64,000 nucleotides of DNA from VAZQ01 sp963702695 (GCA_963702695.1 CAVPDS010000023.1:114404-178403), one strand, 5' to 3'; shown: positions 53,778-63,034, counted from the first letter of the stretch. Made by a program: numbers and translations. Notes: generated by a model from the sequence alone, not told the origin.

Positions 53778-54314
53778 TCAATGCCACACGAGCTGCACGA
53801 GCTTGGTGACCACGTCACCGATCGTCAGCAACACGCCGGCCCAGACGAAAGCCGAAGTAAAATTCGCGATCTGGAACGACCAGTACGGCATTTGGAAAAT
53901 GCCGGCGACCAACGGCACCGAAGCGCGCAGCGGCCCGAAGAAGCGGCCGATGAAGATGCCGAGCACGCCCCATTTCTTGACGAAGCGTTCACCCCTGGGG
54001 AGGAGTTCGGGCGAGCGTGAGAGCGGCCACACCTGCGCGACCGCCGGCCCCATTTTCAGGCCGACCCAGTAGGACAGCCAATCGCCGAGCGCTGCCCCAA
54101 CCGCGCCCGCCACCCAGACCGGCCAGAAACTGAGCCCGCTGGAGGCGATCAACACGCCGATGCCGACAAGCGCCGCCCATGCCGGGATCAGCAGCGAAAG
54201 AAAGGCGAGCGATTCGCCGAATGCAAGCGCAAATACGATTGGCGCCGCCCAGGCTTCGTGCAAACGCACGAATTCGACGATGTTCTGGCCATAGGATTCG
54301 AGTTCTGCGAACAT
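53778..54314 (-). CDS. DedA-family membrane protein
   Basis: The 178-residue protein matches the DedA/SNARE-associated family: FALAFGESLAFLSLLIPAWA (the E-x9-P pattern), VGAALGDWLSYWVG with the conserved GD-x3-Y, and RFVKKWGVLGIFIGRFFGPLRASVPLVAG with the F/Y-x-R-x3-G-x-R/P type motif. The family works as lipid-carrier flippases or proton-linked transporters in the inner membrane. The ATG at 54312-54314 has CAAGGGTG upstream. It is divergent from parE. Confidence 0.9.
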   Translation of the reverse strand: MFAELESYGQNIVEFVRLHEAWAAPIVFALAFGESLAFLSLLIPAWAALVGIGVLIASSGLSFWPVWVAGAVGAALGDWLSYWVGLKMGPAVAQVWPLSRSPELLPRGERFVKKWGVLGIFIGRFFGPLRASVPLVAGIFQMPYWSFQIANFTSAFVWAGVLLTIGDVVTKLVQLVWH

Positions 54315-54463
54315 ATATCACCCTTGGCGGCCCGTTTAGCGCGCCGGTTCCCCAAAGACCAGCAGTTCCGGGTTCCCGGAGCCGGAGGGTCACGAGCGGC
54401 CTCGACCGTGGCATAGTCGTTCCGGTGATTCGCTTCATTCCCTTGCAAAAGCTGACCTGACGC

Positions 54464-56527
54464 ATGGCCAAAACCGCCAAGAAACTCTCCTCCGATTCCG
54501 GCGACGACCTGTTCGCCGCCGTTCCCGCTTCCCGCAGTGCCGCGTCCGCCAAGTCTTCGCGGACGCCACGCGCGACGGCGGGCGAATCCGGATATACCGC
54601 CAAGCACATCGAAGTCCTCGAGGGGCTTGAGCCGGTGCGGCGGCGGCCGGGCATGTATATCGGCGGCACCGACGAGAAGGCGCTGCATCACCTGTTTGCC
54701 GAAGTCATCGACAACGCCATGGACGAGGCGCTCGCCGGCCATGCGCATTTCATCGAGGTCGAGGTCGAAACCGGCGGCTACCTCACGGTGACCGACAACG
54801 GGCGCGGCATCCCGATCGATCCACATCCCAAGTTCCCGAAGAAATCCGCGCTCGAAGTCATCATGTGCACGCTGCATGCCGGTGGCAAGTTCGACTCCGA
54901 GGTTTATTCGACTTCGGGCGGCCTGCACGGCGTCGGGGTCTCAGTGGTCAATGCGCTGTCGGAGCGGCTGGAGGTCGAAGTCGCGCGCGGCGGCCAGCTC
55001 TACCGGCAGATCTACCAGCGCGGCAAGCCGAAGTCCGGCCTCGAAAAGCTCGGCAAGATCGCGAACCGGCGCGGCACCAAGGTGCGCTTCAAGCCAGACC
55101 CGGAGATTTTCGGCGAACGGGCGCATTTCAATCCGCTGCGCCTGTTCAAGATGGCGCGCGCGAAGGCTTACCTCTTTGGCGGCGTCGAAATCCGGTGGTC
55201 ATGTGCGCCCGAACTGCTTGCGGGCGTCGACGGCGTGCCGGAAGAAGCGACGTTCCACTTCGCGCAGGGGCTGAAGGACTATCTCACCGCGACGCTCAAC
55301 GGCTCGACCCTCGTCCATCCCGACATTTTCTTCGGCAGGTCGGAGAAGCCGGGCGGACACGGCACGGTGGAATGGGCGGTCGGTTTCGTCGCCGACGCCG
55401 ACGGCTCGCTCTCGTCCTATTGCAACACGATTCCGACCGCGGACGGCGGCACCCATGAATCCGGGCTGCGCAGCGCGCTCACGAAAGGTCTCAAGGATCA
55501 CGCCGAGCGCATGAACCAGGGCAAGCGCGCCGCGGCGATCACCAGCGACGACGTGATGACCGGCGCCGCCTGCATGCTGTCGGTCTTCATCCGCGAGCCG
55601 GAATTCCAGGGCCAGACCAAGGACCGGCTCGCCACCGCGGAAGCAAGCCGAATCGTCGAGAACGCGATCAAGGACCCGTTCGACCATTGGCTCGCCGGCA
55701 ATCCGACGCAGGCGAGCAAACTCCTCGACTTCGTGATCGAGCGCGCCGACGAGCGCCTCCGGCGCAAGCAGGAGAAGGAGATCGCCCGCAAGACGGCGGT
55801 GCGCAAGCTCCGCTTGCCGGGAAAACTCGCCGATTGCACCAACACTGCCGCGCAAGGCTCCGAACTGTTCATCGTCGAGGGCGATTCCGCCGGCGGTTCC
55901 GCCAAGCAGGCGCGCGATCGCAAAACCCAAGCGGTGCTGCCGCTGCGCGGCAAGATCCTCAACGTCGCCTCCGCCGGCAAGGACAAGCTGGCGCAGAACC
56001 AGCAACTCTCCGACCTCGTGCAGGCGCTCGGCGTCGCCCCGGCCGCGCACTATCACGACGAGGATTTACGCTACGAGAAGGTGATCGTGATGACCGACGC
56101 CGACGTCGACGGCGCCCACATCGCATCGCTCCTGATCACGTACTTCTACCGCCAGATGCCGAAGCTGATCGAGAACGGCCACCTCTATCTCGCGGTGCCG
56201 CCGCTCTACCGGCTCTCGCACGGCGGCAAGGTGTTCTATGCCCGCGACGACCGCCACAAGGACGAACTGCTGAAAAAGGAATTTCATGCCAACGCCAAAG
56301 TCGAGATCGGCCGCTTCAAGGGCCTCGGCGAAATGATGGCGGCGCAGCTCAAGGAAACCACGATGGACCCGCGCAAGCGCACGCTGCTGCGGGTGCAGGT
56401 GGTCGAGGACGACCAGATCGCCACCGAGAAATCCGTCGAGCGCCTGATGGGCAACAAGCCGGAAGCGCGCTTCGAATTCATCCAGGAGCGCGCGGAATTC
56501 GCGAGCGAGGACTTGCTGGACGTTTAG
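54464..56527 (+). CDS. parE: DNA topoisomerase IV subunit B
   Basis: The 687-residue type IIA topoisomerase ATPase subunit has the GHKL motifs VIDNAMDEALAG (catalytic Glu region), VTDNGRGIPI and TSGGLHGVGVSVVNALS. The TOPRIM domain carries LFIVEGDSAGGSA and the DxD in MTDADVDGAHI. Length and the missing large insert fit ParE, not GyrB, and a low-complexity 40-residue N-terminal tail precedes the core. It decatenates chromosomes with ParC. The ATG at 54464 follows CTGACCTGACGC, a weak site. Confidence 0.95.
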   Translation: MAKTAKKLSSDSGDDLFAAVPASRSAASAKSSRTPRATAGESGYTAKHIEVLEGLEPVRRRPGMYIGGTDEKALHHLFAEVIDNAMDEALAGHAHFIEVEVETGGYLTVTDNGRGIPIDPHPKFPKKSALEVIMCTLHAGGKFDSEVYSTSGGLHGVGVSVVNALSERLEVEVARGGQLYRQIYQRGKPKSGLEKLGKIANRRGTKVRFKPDPEIFGERAHFNPLRLFKMARAKAYLFGGVEIRWSCAPELLAGVDGVPEEATFHFAQGLKDYLTATLNGSTLVHPDIFFGRSEKPGGHGTVEWAVGFVADADGSLSSYCNTIPTADGGTHESGLRSALTKGLKDHAERMNQGKRAAAITSDDVMTGAACMLSVFIREPEFQGQTKDRLATAEASRIVENAIKDPFDHWLAGNPTQASKLLDFVIERADERLRRKQEKEIARKTAVRKLRLPGKLADCTNTAAQGSELFIVEGDSAGGSAKQARDRKTQAVLPLRGKILNVASAGKDKLAQNQQLSDLVQALGVAPAAHYHDEDLRYEKVIVMTDADVDGAHIASLLITYFYRQMPKLIENGHLYLAVPPLYRLSHGGKVFYARDDRHKDELLKKEFHANAKVEIGRFKGLGEMMAAQLKETTMDPRKRTLLRVQVVEDDQIATEKSVERLMGNKPEARFEFIQERAEFASEDLLDV

Positions 56528-56537
56528 GAGCGCTCAC

Positions 56538-56873
56538 TTGATCGCCTCCGGCAATTTGTTCACCGGCATTCCACAAAATCTCGAAGCAGAGCATATCGAT
56601 GAATTGCTCGCCTCGCTCAACGTCAGAATCGAACGCATCATCTCGCACGGACATTCGAGCCCGGAAGGCTTCTGGTACGATCAGAACTGGTCCGAATGGG
56701 TGATCGTCCTGCAAGGCTCCGCCGGGCTGATGTTCGAGGGTGAAGCCGCTCCGCGCACTTTCGTCGCCGGCGATTACATCCTTATCCCCGCCCACGCCCG
56801 GCATCGCGTGGCATGGACCGAGACCGGTTGCGACACAATTTGGCTTGCGGTCCATCACCGCGAGTACGCGTAG
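56538..56873 (+). CDS. Cupin-domain protein
   Basis: The 111-residue protein contains a single cupin barrel: DQNWSEWVIVLQGSAGLMFEG then GDYILIPAHARHRVAW. This has partial cupin metal-site motifs with His/Glu in place. A TTG start at 56538 has TAGGAGCG at ideal spacing and lies 10 bases after the parE stop, so it may be cotranscribed. Its function is not known, perhaps a small-molecule binding or isomerase protein. Confidence 0.82.
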   Translation: MIASGNLFTGIPQNLEAEHIDELLASLNVRIERIISHGHSSPEGFWYDQNWSEWVIVLQGSAGLMFEGEAAPRTFVAGDYILIPAHARHRVAWTETGCDTIWLAVHHREYA

Positions 56874-56919
56874 GTGCACTACGGCATTCCGTCAGGCAAC
56901 GGAGTGCGTTGTACTTCCC

Positions 56920-57063
56920 CTCCCCCACCGCCGCGATCAACCGCTGCACGAACCCGTCGATCGCGCCGCCGCTGATCCAGCGCACCACCGCGACCAGATC
57001 GTGCTCGGGATCGACGTAGACAATGGTTGACCGCGACCGGTACCCGCCCGCGGTTCCCGGCTG
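56920..57063 (-). pseudogene. C-terminal remnant of a beta-lactamase-family hydrolase
   Basis: The minus strand encodes GTAGGYRSRSTIVYVDPEHD followed by LVAVVRWISGGAIDGFVQRL and then drifts into nonsense. The block fits the last strand and helix of serine beta-lactamase-family (S12) proteins (pattern VYV.PE.DLV.V.RW). The upstream catalytic part is absent, replaced by the start region of the next gene. It is a gene-end relic. Confidence 0.5.
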
Positions 57064-57146
57064 AAATATGTGCGCACACGCGATATCGCGGTCGCGCTAT
57101 CCGCGCTACAAATCCGCCTGCCCTTCCTCGTTCGCGGAGAACTGCC

Positions 57147-57992
57147 ATGCCGCCCCGAAGCCCGATCGTCGCGATCGCGCTCGCCGTGGCGCTCGGCCTG
57201 ACGGCGAGCAGCGCGCAAGCCTTCGATGACGCCCAATATCCGAACTGGAAGGGCCAGTGGATCAGGGTCGGCGGCGTGCAGTGGGACTACACCAAGCTTC
57301 CCGGCCGCGGCCAGCATGCGCCACTGACCCTGGAATATGAGAAGGTTTTCGAAGCGAGCCTCGCCGACCAGAGGCTGGGCGGCGTCGGCAATGAATCGAT
57401 GATCGGCTGCACGCCGCCCGGCATGCCGCGGGCGATGACCGGCATCAATGGCATGGAGCTGATCATCCTGCCCGAGATCACCTACATCGCGATCTCGCAA
57501 TTCGGCCAATTGCGCCGCATCTATACCGACGGCCGCGACTGGCCGCAGGAGGTGCGGCCTTCGTTCCTCGGATATTCACTCGGCCACTGGCGCGACGAGG
57601 ACAAGGACGGCCGCTACGACGTGCTTGAAGTCGAAACCCGCGGCATGCGCGGCCCACGCGCCTACGAAGCCAGCGGCCTGCCGCTGCATCGCGACAACCA
57701 GACGATCGTCAAGGAGCGGATTTTCCTCGATCCGTATCAGCGCGACACGCTGCGCGACGAGATCACGACAATCGACCATGCGCTGACCCGCCCCTGGACG
57801 GTCACGAAGTATTACGAGCGGGCGCGCATGCCGAAATGGTACGAATACGTCTGCGCCGAGGACAATCAGCACGTCATGCTCGGCAAGGAGCGGAAGGAGC
57901 ACTATTTCCTGAGCTACGATGGGCTGTTGATGCCCGCGAAGAAGAACCAGAAGCCGCCGGACTTGAAATACTTCAAGCCGGCGCAACAGTAA
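57147..57992 (+). CDS. Secreted array paralogue 1 (YPxW...GRYDxLEVETR family)
   Basis: The 281-residue protein is exported by a signal peptide (AIALAVALGLTASSAQA). The mature form starts FDDAQYPNWKGQWIR. Shared blocks are C88 in the GCTPPGMPR segment, RRIYTDGRDWPQE, GYSLGHW, the acidic loop DEDKDGRYD (150-158), LEVETR, GLPLHRDNQTIVKER, TTIDHALTRPWTV and a second Cys in VCAEDN, ending LMPAKKNQKPPDL. The ATG at 57147 has GGAGAA upstream. It resembles a wider uncharacterised proteobacterial family with TDGR and LxVET motifs. It is likely periplasmic with one disulfide. Function unknown. The next paralogue starts 23 bases later. Confidence 0.85.
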   Translation: MPPRSPIVAIALAVALGLTASSAQAFDDAQYPNWKGQWIRVGGVQWDYTKLPGRGQHAPLTLEYEKVFEASLADQRLGGVGNESMIGCTPPGMPRAMTGINGMELIILPEITYIAISQFGQLRRIYTDGRDWPQEVRPSFLGYSLGHWRDEDKDGRYDVLEVETRGMRGPRAYEASGLPLHRDNQTIVKERIFLDPYQRDTLRDEITTIDHALTRPWTVTKYYERARMPKWYEYVCAEDNQHVMLGKERKEHYFLSYDGLLMPAKKNQKPPDLKYFKPAQQ

Positions 57993-58015
57993 GAGCAGCA
58001 GTAAGAAAGGCCGCC

Positions 58016-58855
58016 ATGCTCCTCCGCAGCCCGCTGTTTTCGACCGTGCTCGCGACCGCACTGACGATGACCTGCGCCGGCGCCTTTGCTTTTGATGAAG
58101 CGAAATACCCCGATTGGTCCGGCCAGTGGCGGCGTCCGGGCATGGCGCTGCAGTGGGATACGACCAAGCCGATGGGTCGCGGCCAGCAGGCGCCGCTGAC
58201 GCCGGAATACCAGGCGCTGTTCGAGCAGAACCTCGCCGCGCAGGCGGTCGGCGGCAAGGGCAACGACACCCGCTACAGCTGCCTGCCGCAGGGCATGCCG
58301 CGGGTGATGACCGCGCTGTTCCCGATGGAATTCATCATCACACCGAAGACCACCTTCGTCCTGTTTGAAAATCACCTGCCGCGCCGCATCTATACCGACG
58401 GCCGCGACTGGCCGCAGGAGGAGCTCGAACCGACCTTCGTCGGCTATTCCATCGGCCACTGGATCGATACCGGCCATGGCGGAATTTTCGACCAGCTTGA
58501 AGCCGAGACCCGCAACATTCGAGGACCCCGCGCCTACGAGCCGAGCGGCCTGCCGCTGCACGCCGACAACGCCACCATCGTCAAGGAACGCCTCTTCATC
58601 GACAAGAGCGACAAGAGCGTCCTGCACGACGAGATCACCACCATCGACCACGCGCTGACACGCCCGTGGACGGTGATGCAAACTTTCCGGCGCGAGAAGA
58701 AAGAGATCTGGGTCGACAACACCTGCTCCGAGAACAACCGCCATGTCATTCTCGGCGACGAGCACTATTTCATCAGCGGCGACGGCCACTTGATGCCGGT
58801 GCGTAAGGATCAGCCGCCGCCCGACTTGAAATTTTTCAAAAAGACGCCGCAGTAG
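58016..58855 (+). CDS. Secreted array paralogue 2, degenerate acidic loop
   Basis: The 279-residue protein has a signal peptide (VLATALTMTCAGAFA), then FDEAKYPDWSGQW. It keeps YSCLPQGMPRVM, MEFIITPKTTF, RRIYTDGRDWPQE, EAETRNIRGPRAYE, GLPLHADNATIVKER, TTIDHALTRPWTV and CSENNRH. The loop that reads DxDxDGxYD in other copies is here DTGHGGIFD, so metal binding, if any, is probably lost. The ATG at 58016 has AAAGGCC upstream. Two neighbours of this type in tandem with short gaps suggest one operon with copy 1. Confidence 0.85.
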   Translation: MLLRSPLFSTVLATALTMTCAGAFAFDEAKYPDWSGQWRRPGMALQWDTTKPMGRGQQAPLTPEYQALFEQNLAAQAVGGKGNDTRYSCLPQGMPRVMTALFPMEFIITPKTTFVLFENHLPRRIYTDGRDWPQEELEPTFVGYSIGHWIDTGHGGIFDQLEAETRNIRGPRAYEPSGLPLHADNATIVKERLFIDKSDKSVLHDEITTIDHALTRPWTVMQTFRREKKEIWVDNTCSENNRHVILGDEHYFISGDGHLMPVRKDQPPPDLKFFKKTPQ

Positions 58856-58916
58856 CGCTGCGCCTGTGCGTCACGAGGGGGATTCACGGAACGAAGCGTT
58901 ATGGAACGTTGGCGTC

Positions 58917-59897
58917 TCACCCCGGCTTGATGTTGGCCGCCCGGATCACTTTGGCCCACTTCTCGGTGTCGTCAGCGATCAGCTTCCTGAAATCGGCGGG
59001 CGAGCCGGAAATAACCGCGCCGCCAAGCTGGGTGAACCGCGACTTGATCGCCAGATCGACGAGGGCTGCGTTGATCTCCTGATTGAGCTTGTTGATGATG
59101 TCCGTCGGCGTTCTCTTAGGTGCACAGATGCCAAAAAAGATACTTGCTTCAAAGCCCGGCACAAATTCAGCAACAGTCGGCAACTCGGGCAGCTCTTCCC
59201 ACCGCTTAGTTGCTGCCACGGCCAAACCGCGCAATCTGTTCGACTTAATGTATTCGATCGCCGTCGCCACAGGTGCAAAATAAATGTGAACCTGTCCACC
59301 GAGCAGATCAGCAATCGCCGGTGCTCCGCCTCGATAGGGTACATGCACCATGTCGATGCCAGTCATTGCCTTGAACAATTCTCCGGCAACGTGCGGGGGT
59401 GTGCCAACGCCAGCCGACGCCATGCTGAGCTTGCCCGGATTGGCTTTGGCATACGCGATGAACTCAGGAATTGTCGTGGCTGGGAGAGATGGGTTGACCA
59501 CGAGCACGTAGGGAAAGATTGCGATGCTCGCGATAGGCTCGATATCGCGGACGAAGTCAAAATTGAGCTTCTGGTAGAGTGTCGCATTGATGGCATTGGC
59601 GGAACTCGCCATCAAAAGCGTATACCCATCAGCCGGAGAACGCACGACCACTTCGGTTCCAATGTTATTACCGCCGCCTGGCCGGTTCTCGACTACAAAG
59701 GATTCGCCCAGCTTATTCGTCAGCCATTGGCCAATCAGACGTGCGACGGTGTCATTTGAACCTCCCGCGGCAATTGGAACGACGACGCGCACCGGCCGCC
59801 ACGGATAGGTCTGCGCCCCCGCAATTCGCGGGACCGTCAGCGCGGCCACGCCCGCCGCCAGATGCAGAAATTGTCTTCGGTGGGGAAGTTTCGTCAA
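58917..59897 (-). CDS. TctC/Bug-family substrate-binding protein inside the array
   Basis: The product is about 326 residues. A signal peptide (RRQFLHLAAGVAALTVPRIAGA) precedes TYPWRPVRVVVPIAAGGSNDTVARL, VENRPGGGNNIGTEVVV, MVHVPYRGGAPAIADLLGGQ and FFGICAPKRTP, all typical Bug features. A TTG start at 59895-59897 fits because GGGAGGG stands four bases upstream. An in-frame start at 60053 is not supported. It lies in reverse between array copies 2 and 3, and its codons end in A or T more often than its neighbours, suggesting separate arrival. It might supply a ligand for whatever the array does, but nothing proves a link. Confidence 0.88.
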   Translation of the reverse strand: MTKLPHRRQFLHLAAGVAALTVPRIAGAQTYPWRPVRVVVPIAAGGSNDTVARLIGQWLTNKLGESFVVENRPGGGNNIGTEVVVRSPADGYTLLMASSANAINATLYQKLNFDFVRDIEPIASIAIFPYVLVVNPSLPATTIPEFIAYAKANPGKLSMASAGVGTPPHVAGELFKAMTGIDMVHVPYRGGAPAIADLLGGQVHIYFAPVATAIEYIKSNRLRGLAVAATKRWEELPELPTVAEFVPGFEASIFFGICAPKRTPTDIINKLNQEINAALVDLAIKSRFTQLGGAVISGSPADFRKLIADDTEKWAKVIRAANIKPG

Positions 59898-60319
59898 GGC
59901 ACCCTCCCAGAGTTGCATGCAGGCGCAAACTAACATTGCTTTGCACGCATCACGAGAACCTCGCCCGCTTAGTTGGTTCGGTGTGCGGTTTTCTGCCAAT
60001 ATCAACTGCATTGCAGCACGAATTGCAGAATATCTGATTATTTTATGGCTCAATCAATTTCGTTATGGATTGTGCTTTTTATCCGCTCTTCATGGCGTCA
60101 CAAACCATGATGTGTTAGGTTGTCGCACTCTCGGTGGGCATCTGCTTCAAGCCCGCGGGTGCTGACGACGTGCCGCTCTTGCATGGCGTGAGCGCCAGTA
60201 GAACATCGCATGATTGCAAAGCGATGCACCCGGGCCGGTGACTGGAAGAACAACAAAAATATCTGGGACGGGCTCGTGGGCGGCTCCCGTTCTGCGCCCG
60301 TCCTCAAAGGGAGGACACC
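59898..60319. other. Intergenic region ahead of array copy 3
   Basis: This 422-base stretch holds divergent promoters for the TctC gene and array copy 3. An AT-rich patch at about 60025-60080 is the most likely promoter location. I find no gene or RNA. The last bases (AAAGGGAGGACACC) are the ribosome site of the next gene. Confidence 0.4.
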
Positions 60320-61162
60320 ATGCCTTACCGGTCATTTGCCGGCGCGATGGCGATTGTCGCAACATCATTGATGACAGCGCCCGCCTGGGCGTTCGACGAC
60401 GCGCAATATCCAGATCTGACGCGCGCCGCCTGGAATCGCGCCGTCCAATCGATGCCGCGCTTCGACCCGAGCAAGCCGCGGAGCGGACAGCAGCCTCCCC
60501 TCACCCCGGAATACCAAGCCATTTTCGAGGCCAACCTGCGGGACATGGAGACGGGCGGCCAGGGCAACCATACCGTCTTCCGGTGTCTGGCCTGGGGCAT
60601 GCCGGCGATGATGAATGCCTACGGGCCGATCGAATTCATCATCACCCCCGACGTCACCTACCTGATGATCGATGACGGCAACGATTCCGTTCGGCGGGTC
60701 TTCACCGACGGGCGCGATTTCGCCGCCGACGCGGAAAGCTCCTTCGTCGGGTATTCAGTCGGCAAATGGATCGATACCGACGGAGACGGCCGCTACGACT
60801 TGCTCGAAGTTGAAACGCGCAAATTCAAGGGGCCGCGCGTCTACGACAACAGCGGGCTCGTCCTGCATCCGGACAATCAAAGCGTCATCAAAGAGCGGAT
60901 CTATCTGGACAAGGCCGATCGGAACATCCTGCATGACGACGTCACCGTCATCGATCACGCGCTCACGCGGCCCTGGACGGTGAACAAGACCTACAAGCGT
61001 GACGCCCATCCCTTCTGGCGCGAAGATGTCTGCGCCGAGGGCAACAACCAGGTCTACATCGGCCACCAGAACTACATGCTGAGCGCAGACGGCGAACTGA
61101 TGCCGGCGAAGAAGAATCAAGCGCCGCCGGACCTGCATTATTTCAATCAGACCAAGAAGTGA
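60320..61162 (+). CDS. Secreted array paralogue 3
   Basis: The 280-residue protein has a signal peptide (AIVATSLMTAPAWA) and starts FDDAQYPDLTRAAWNR. It has LTPEYQAIFEANLRD, FRCLAWGMPAMM, IEFIITPDVTYLMI, RRVFTDGRDF, GYSVGKWIDTDGDGRYDLLE (acidic loop DTDGDGRYD), GPRVYDNSG, VIKERIYLDKADRNILHDD, DHALTRPWTVNKTY and VCAEGNNQ. GMPA in place of GMPR is a small departure. A strong GGGAGGA site precedes the ATG. Confidence 0.85.
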   Translation: MPYRSFAGAMAIVATSLMTAPAWAFDDAQYPDLTRAAWNRAVQSMPRFDPSKPRSGQQPPLTPEYQAIFEANLRDMETGGQGNHTVFRCLAWGMPAMMNAYGPIEFIITPDVTYLMIDDGNDSVRRVFTDGRDFAADAESSFVGYSVGKWIDTDGDGRYDLLEVETRKFKGPRVYDNSGLVLHPDNQSVIKERIYLDKADRNILHDDVTVIDHALTRPWTVNKTYKRDAHPFWREDVCAEGNNQVYIGHQNYMLSADGELMPAKKNQAPPDLHYFNQTKK

Positions 61163-61232
61163 CGGAGACGGTCGATGCGACGGCCGCGCAGAGCTCGTTG
61201 TGGGTCTCGCCAACCGGAGCGGGAGGACTATC

Positions 61233-62051
61233 ATGCTTAGCCGAAGCCTGATCAGCGCGGTCACGCTGGCCGCAGCGCTGGTGATGACCTCTGCCGGCGC
61301 GCGAGCTTTTGACGAAACCAAATATCCGGACTGGAAGGGCATGTGGCTGCGGGTCGGTCCACCGCGGTGGATCCCTCCGGGCGAGTCGGCGCCGCTGACG
61401 GCGGAATACCAGGCGCTCTACGAATGGAACAACGCCGATCAGAAGGCCGGCGGACACGGTCTGGAGCCGTCGTGGAATTGCCTGCCGCCGGGCATGCCGC
61501 GGATCATGAACGTGTTCGAGCCGATGGAAATCGTCATCACGCCGCCGACGACCTACATCCTGATCAGCCACATCCACGACAATCGCCGCATCCATACCGA
61601 CGGAGGCGACTGGCCCAGCGAGCTCGAGCCGAGCTTCAAGGGTTATTCGATCGGTCGTTGGAGCGACACCGACGGCGACGGCCGCTACGACACGCTCGAA
61701 GTCGAGACCCGCTCGATCAAAGGCCCGCGCGCCTACGATACCACCGGCCTGCCGCTGCATCGCGACAACAAGACCATCGTCAAGGAGCGCATCTACCTCG
61801 ACAAAGCGGATCGCATGGTCATGTGGAACGAGATCACGACCATCGACGACGCACTCACTCATCCCTGGACCGTCAAGAAGAAATACATCCGCGACCCCGA
61901 ACCGCGGCCGAACTGGCTCGAGGAAGTCTGCTCCGAAAACAACCCGCATATCCGTATCGGCGGCGACAACTACATGCTGAGCGCCGATGGAGTGCTGATG
62001 CCGGCCAAGAAAGGCCAGGCGCCACCGAGTTTGAAATACTTCAATCACTAG
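61233..62051 (+). CDS. Secreted array paralogue 4
   Basis: The 272-residue protein has a signal peptide (SAVTLAAALVMTSAGARA), then FDETKYPDWKGMWLR. Shared blocks are LTAEYQALYEW, WNCLPPGMPRIMN, MEIVITPPTTYILI, RRIHTDGGDWPSE, FKGYSIGRW with the acidic loop DTDGDGRYD, LEVETRSIKGPRAYD, GLPLHRDNKTIVKERIYLD and EVCSENNPH. ALTHPWTV replaces ALTRPWTV. GGGAGGA precedes the ATG at 61233. It is 70 bases after copy 3. Confidence 0.85.
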   Translation: MLSRSLISAVTLAAALVMTSAGARAFDETKYPDWKGMWLRVGPPRWIPPGESAPLTAEYQALYEWNNADQKAGGHGLEPSWNCLPPGMPRIMNVFEPMEIVITPPTTYILISHIHDNRRIHTDGGDWPSELEPSFKGYSIGRWSDTDGDGRYDTLEVETRSIKGPRAYDTTGLPLHRDNKTIVKERIYLDKADRMVMWNEITTIDDALTHPWTVKKKYIRDPEPRPNWLEEVCSENNPHIRIGGDNYMLSADGVLMPAKKGQAPPSLKYFNH

Positions 62052-62174
62052 GGAGGAAATGAACCGCAGGGACGCAGTCAAGAAACCGGGGCATGCGAAG
62101 CGCCCCGTTCCGGAAACATCAACGACAAACATCAACGAGAAGATGTCACAGGGAAGTGGCAAGGGAGGAGACTC

Positions 62175-63021
62175 ATGCTCTATCGAAATGCGATTGGCTC
62201 GGCCGCGCTCGCGGCGGTGCTGATGATGCCGGCGGCCGCACGGGCCTGGGACGAATTCGAAGTATCCCGACTTCGGGGATCAGTGGAAACGCCCTCCCGG
62301 CATCGCCAATCAGTTCGATACCAGCCGACCGGTGGGCCGCGGACAACGGCCCAAGCTGATCCCGGAGTATCAGGCGATCTGGGATGCCGGCCTCAAGGAC
62401 CAGAGCGAAGGCGGACAGGGCACCGATCCGACCTATGCCTGCATCCCCGACGGCATGCCGCGGGTGATGAACGTGATCTTTCCGATGGAGATCATCGTTA
62501 CCCCGAAGACCACGTACATGCTGATCGAATACATGATTCAGGAGCGGCGCATTTTCACCGACGGACGCGATTTCCCGAAAGAGGGCGAGTTCGAACCTTC
62601 CTTCCAGGGCTATTCCATCGGCAACTGGAAGGACGAGGACGGCGACGGCAAATACGACGTGCTCGAGGTCGAGACGCGCCTCCTGAAAAATCCCCGCTCC
62701 TACGATCCCAGCGGCGTTCCCTTTCACAAGGACGGCAAGACTATCGTTAAGGAGCGGCTGTTCCTCGACAAGGGCAACCAGGACGTCCTGCATGACGTGA
62801 TCACGACGTTCGACCATGCGCTGACCGAGCCTTGGGTCGTAGACAAGAAATTCGTCCGCGTGCGCAATCCGATCTGGGTCGAGGCGAGCTGTCCCGAAGG
62901 CAACCCGTACGTCCGGCTCGGAAAGGAGATCTACATGCGGGGTGCCGACGGCAATCTGATGCCGGCCAAGAAGAACCAGAAGCCGCCAGATTTGAGTCAT
63001 TTCCAGAGCGTGGGGAAGTAA
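62175..63021 (+). pseudogene. Secreted array paralogue 5, single-base frameshift
   Basis: The ATG at 62175 (AAGGGAGGAG upstream) begins a signal peptide (AALAAVLMMPAAARA) then WDEF. The family's KYPDF..QWKRPP continues one frame over, and dropping the G at 62259 restores it exactly. The remainder is complete: LIPEYQAIWDAG, YACIPDGMPRVMN, RRIFTDGRDFPKE, the loop DEDGDGKYD, LEVETRLLKNPRSYD, TIVKERLFLDKGNQ, ASCPEGNPY and LMPAKKNQKPPDL. The rebuilt length is about 281 residues. The uninterrupted rest means a very recent mutation or a sequencing error. Confidence 0.75.
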
Positions 63022-63034
63022 CAAAGAAAGTGAG

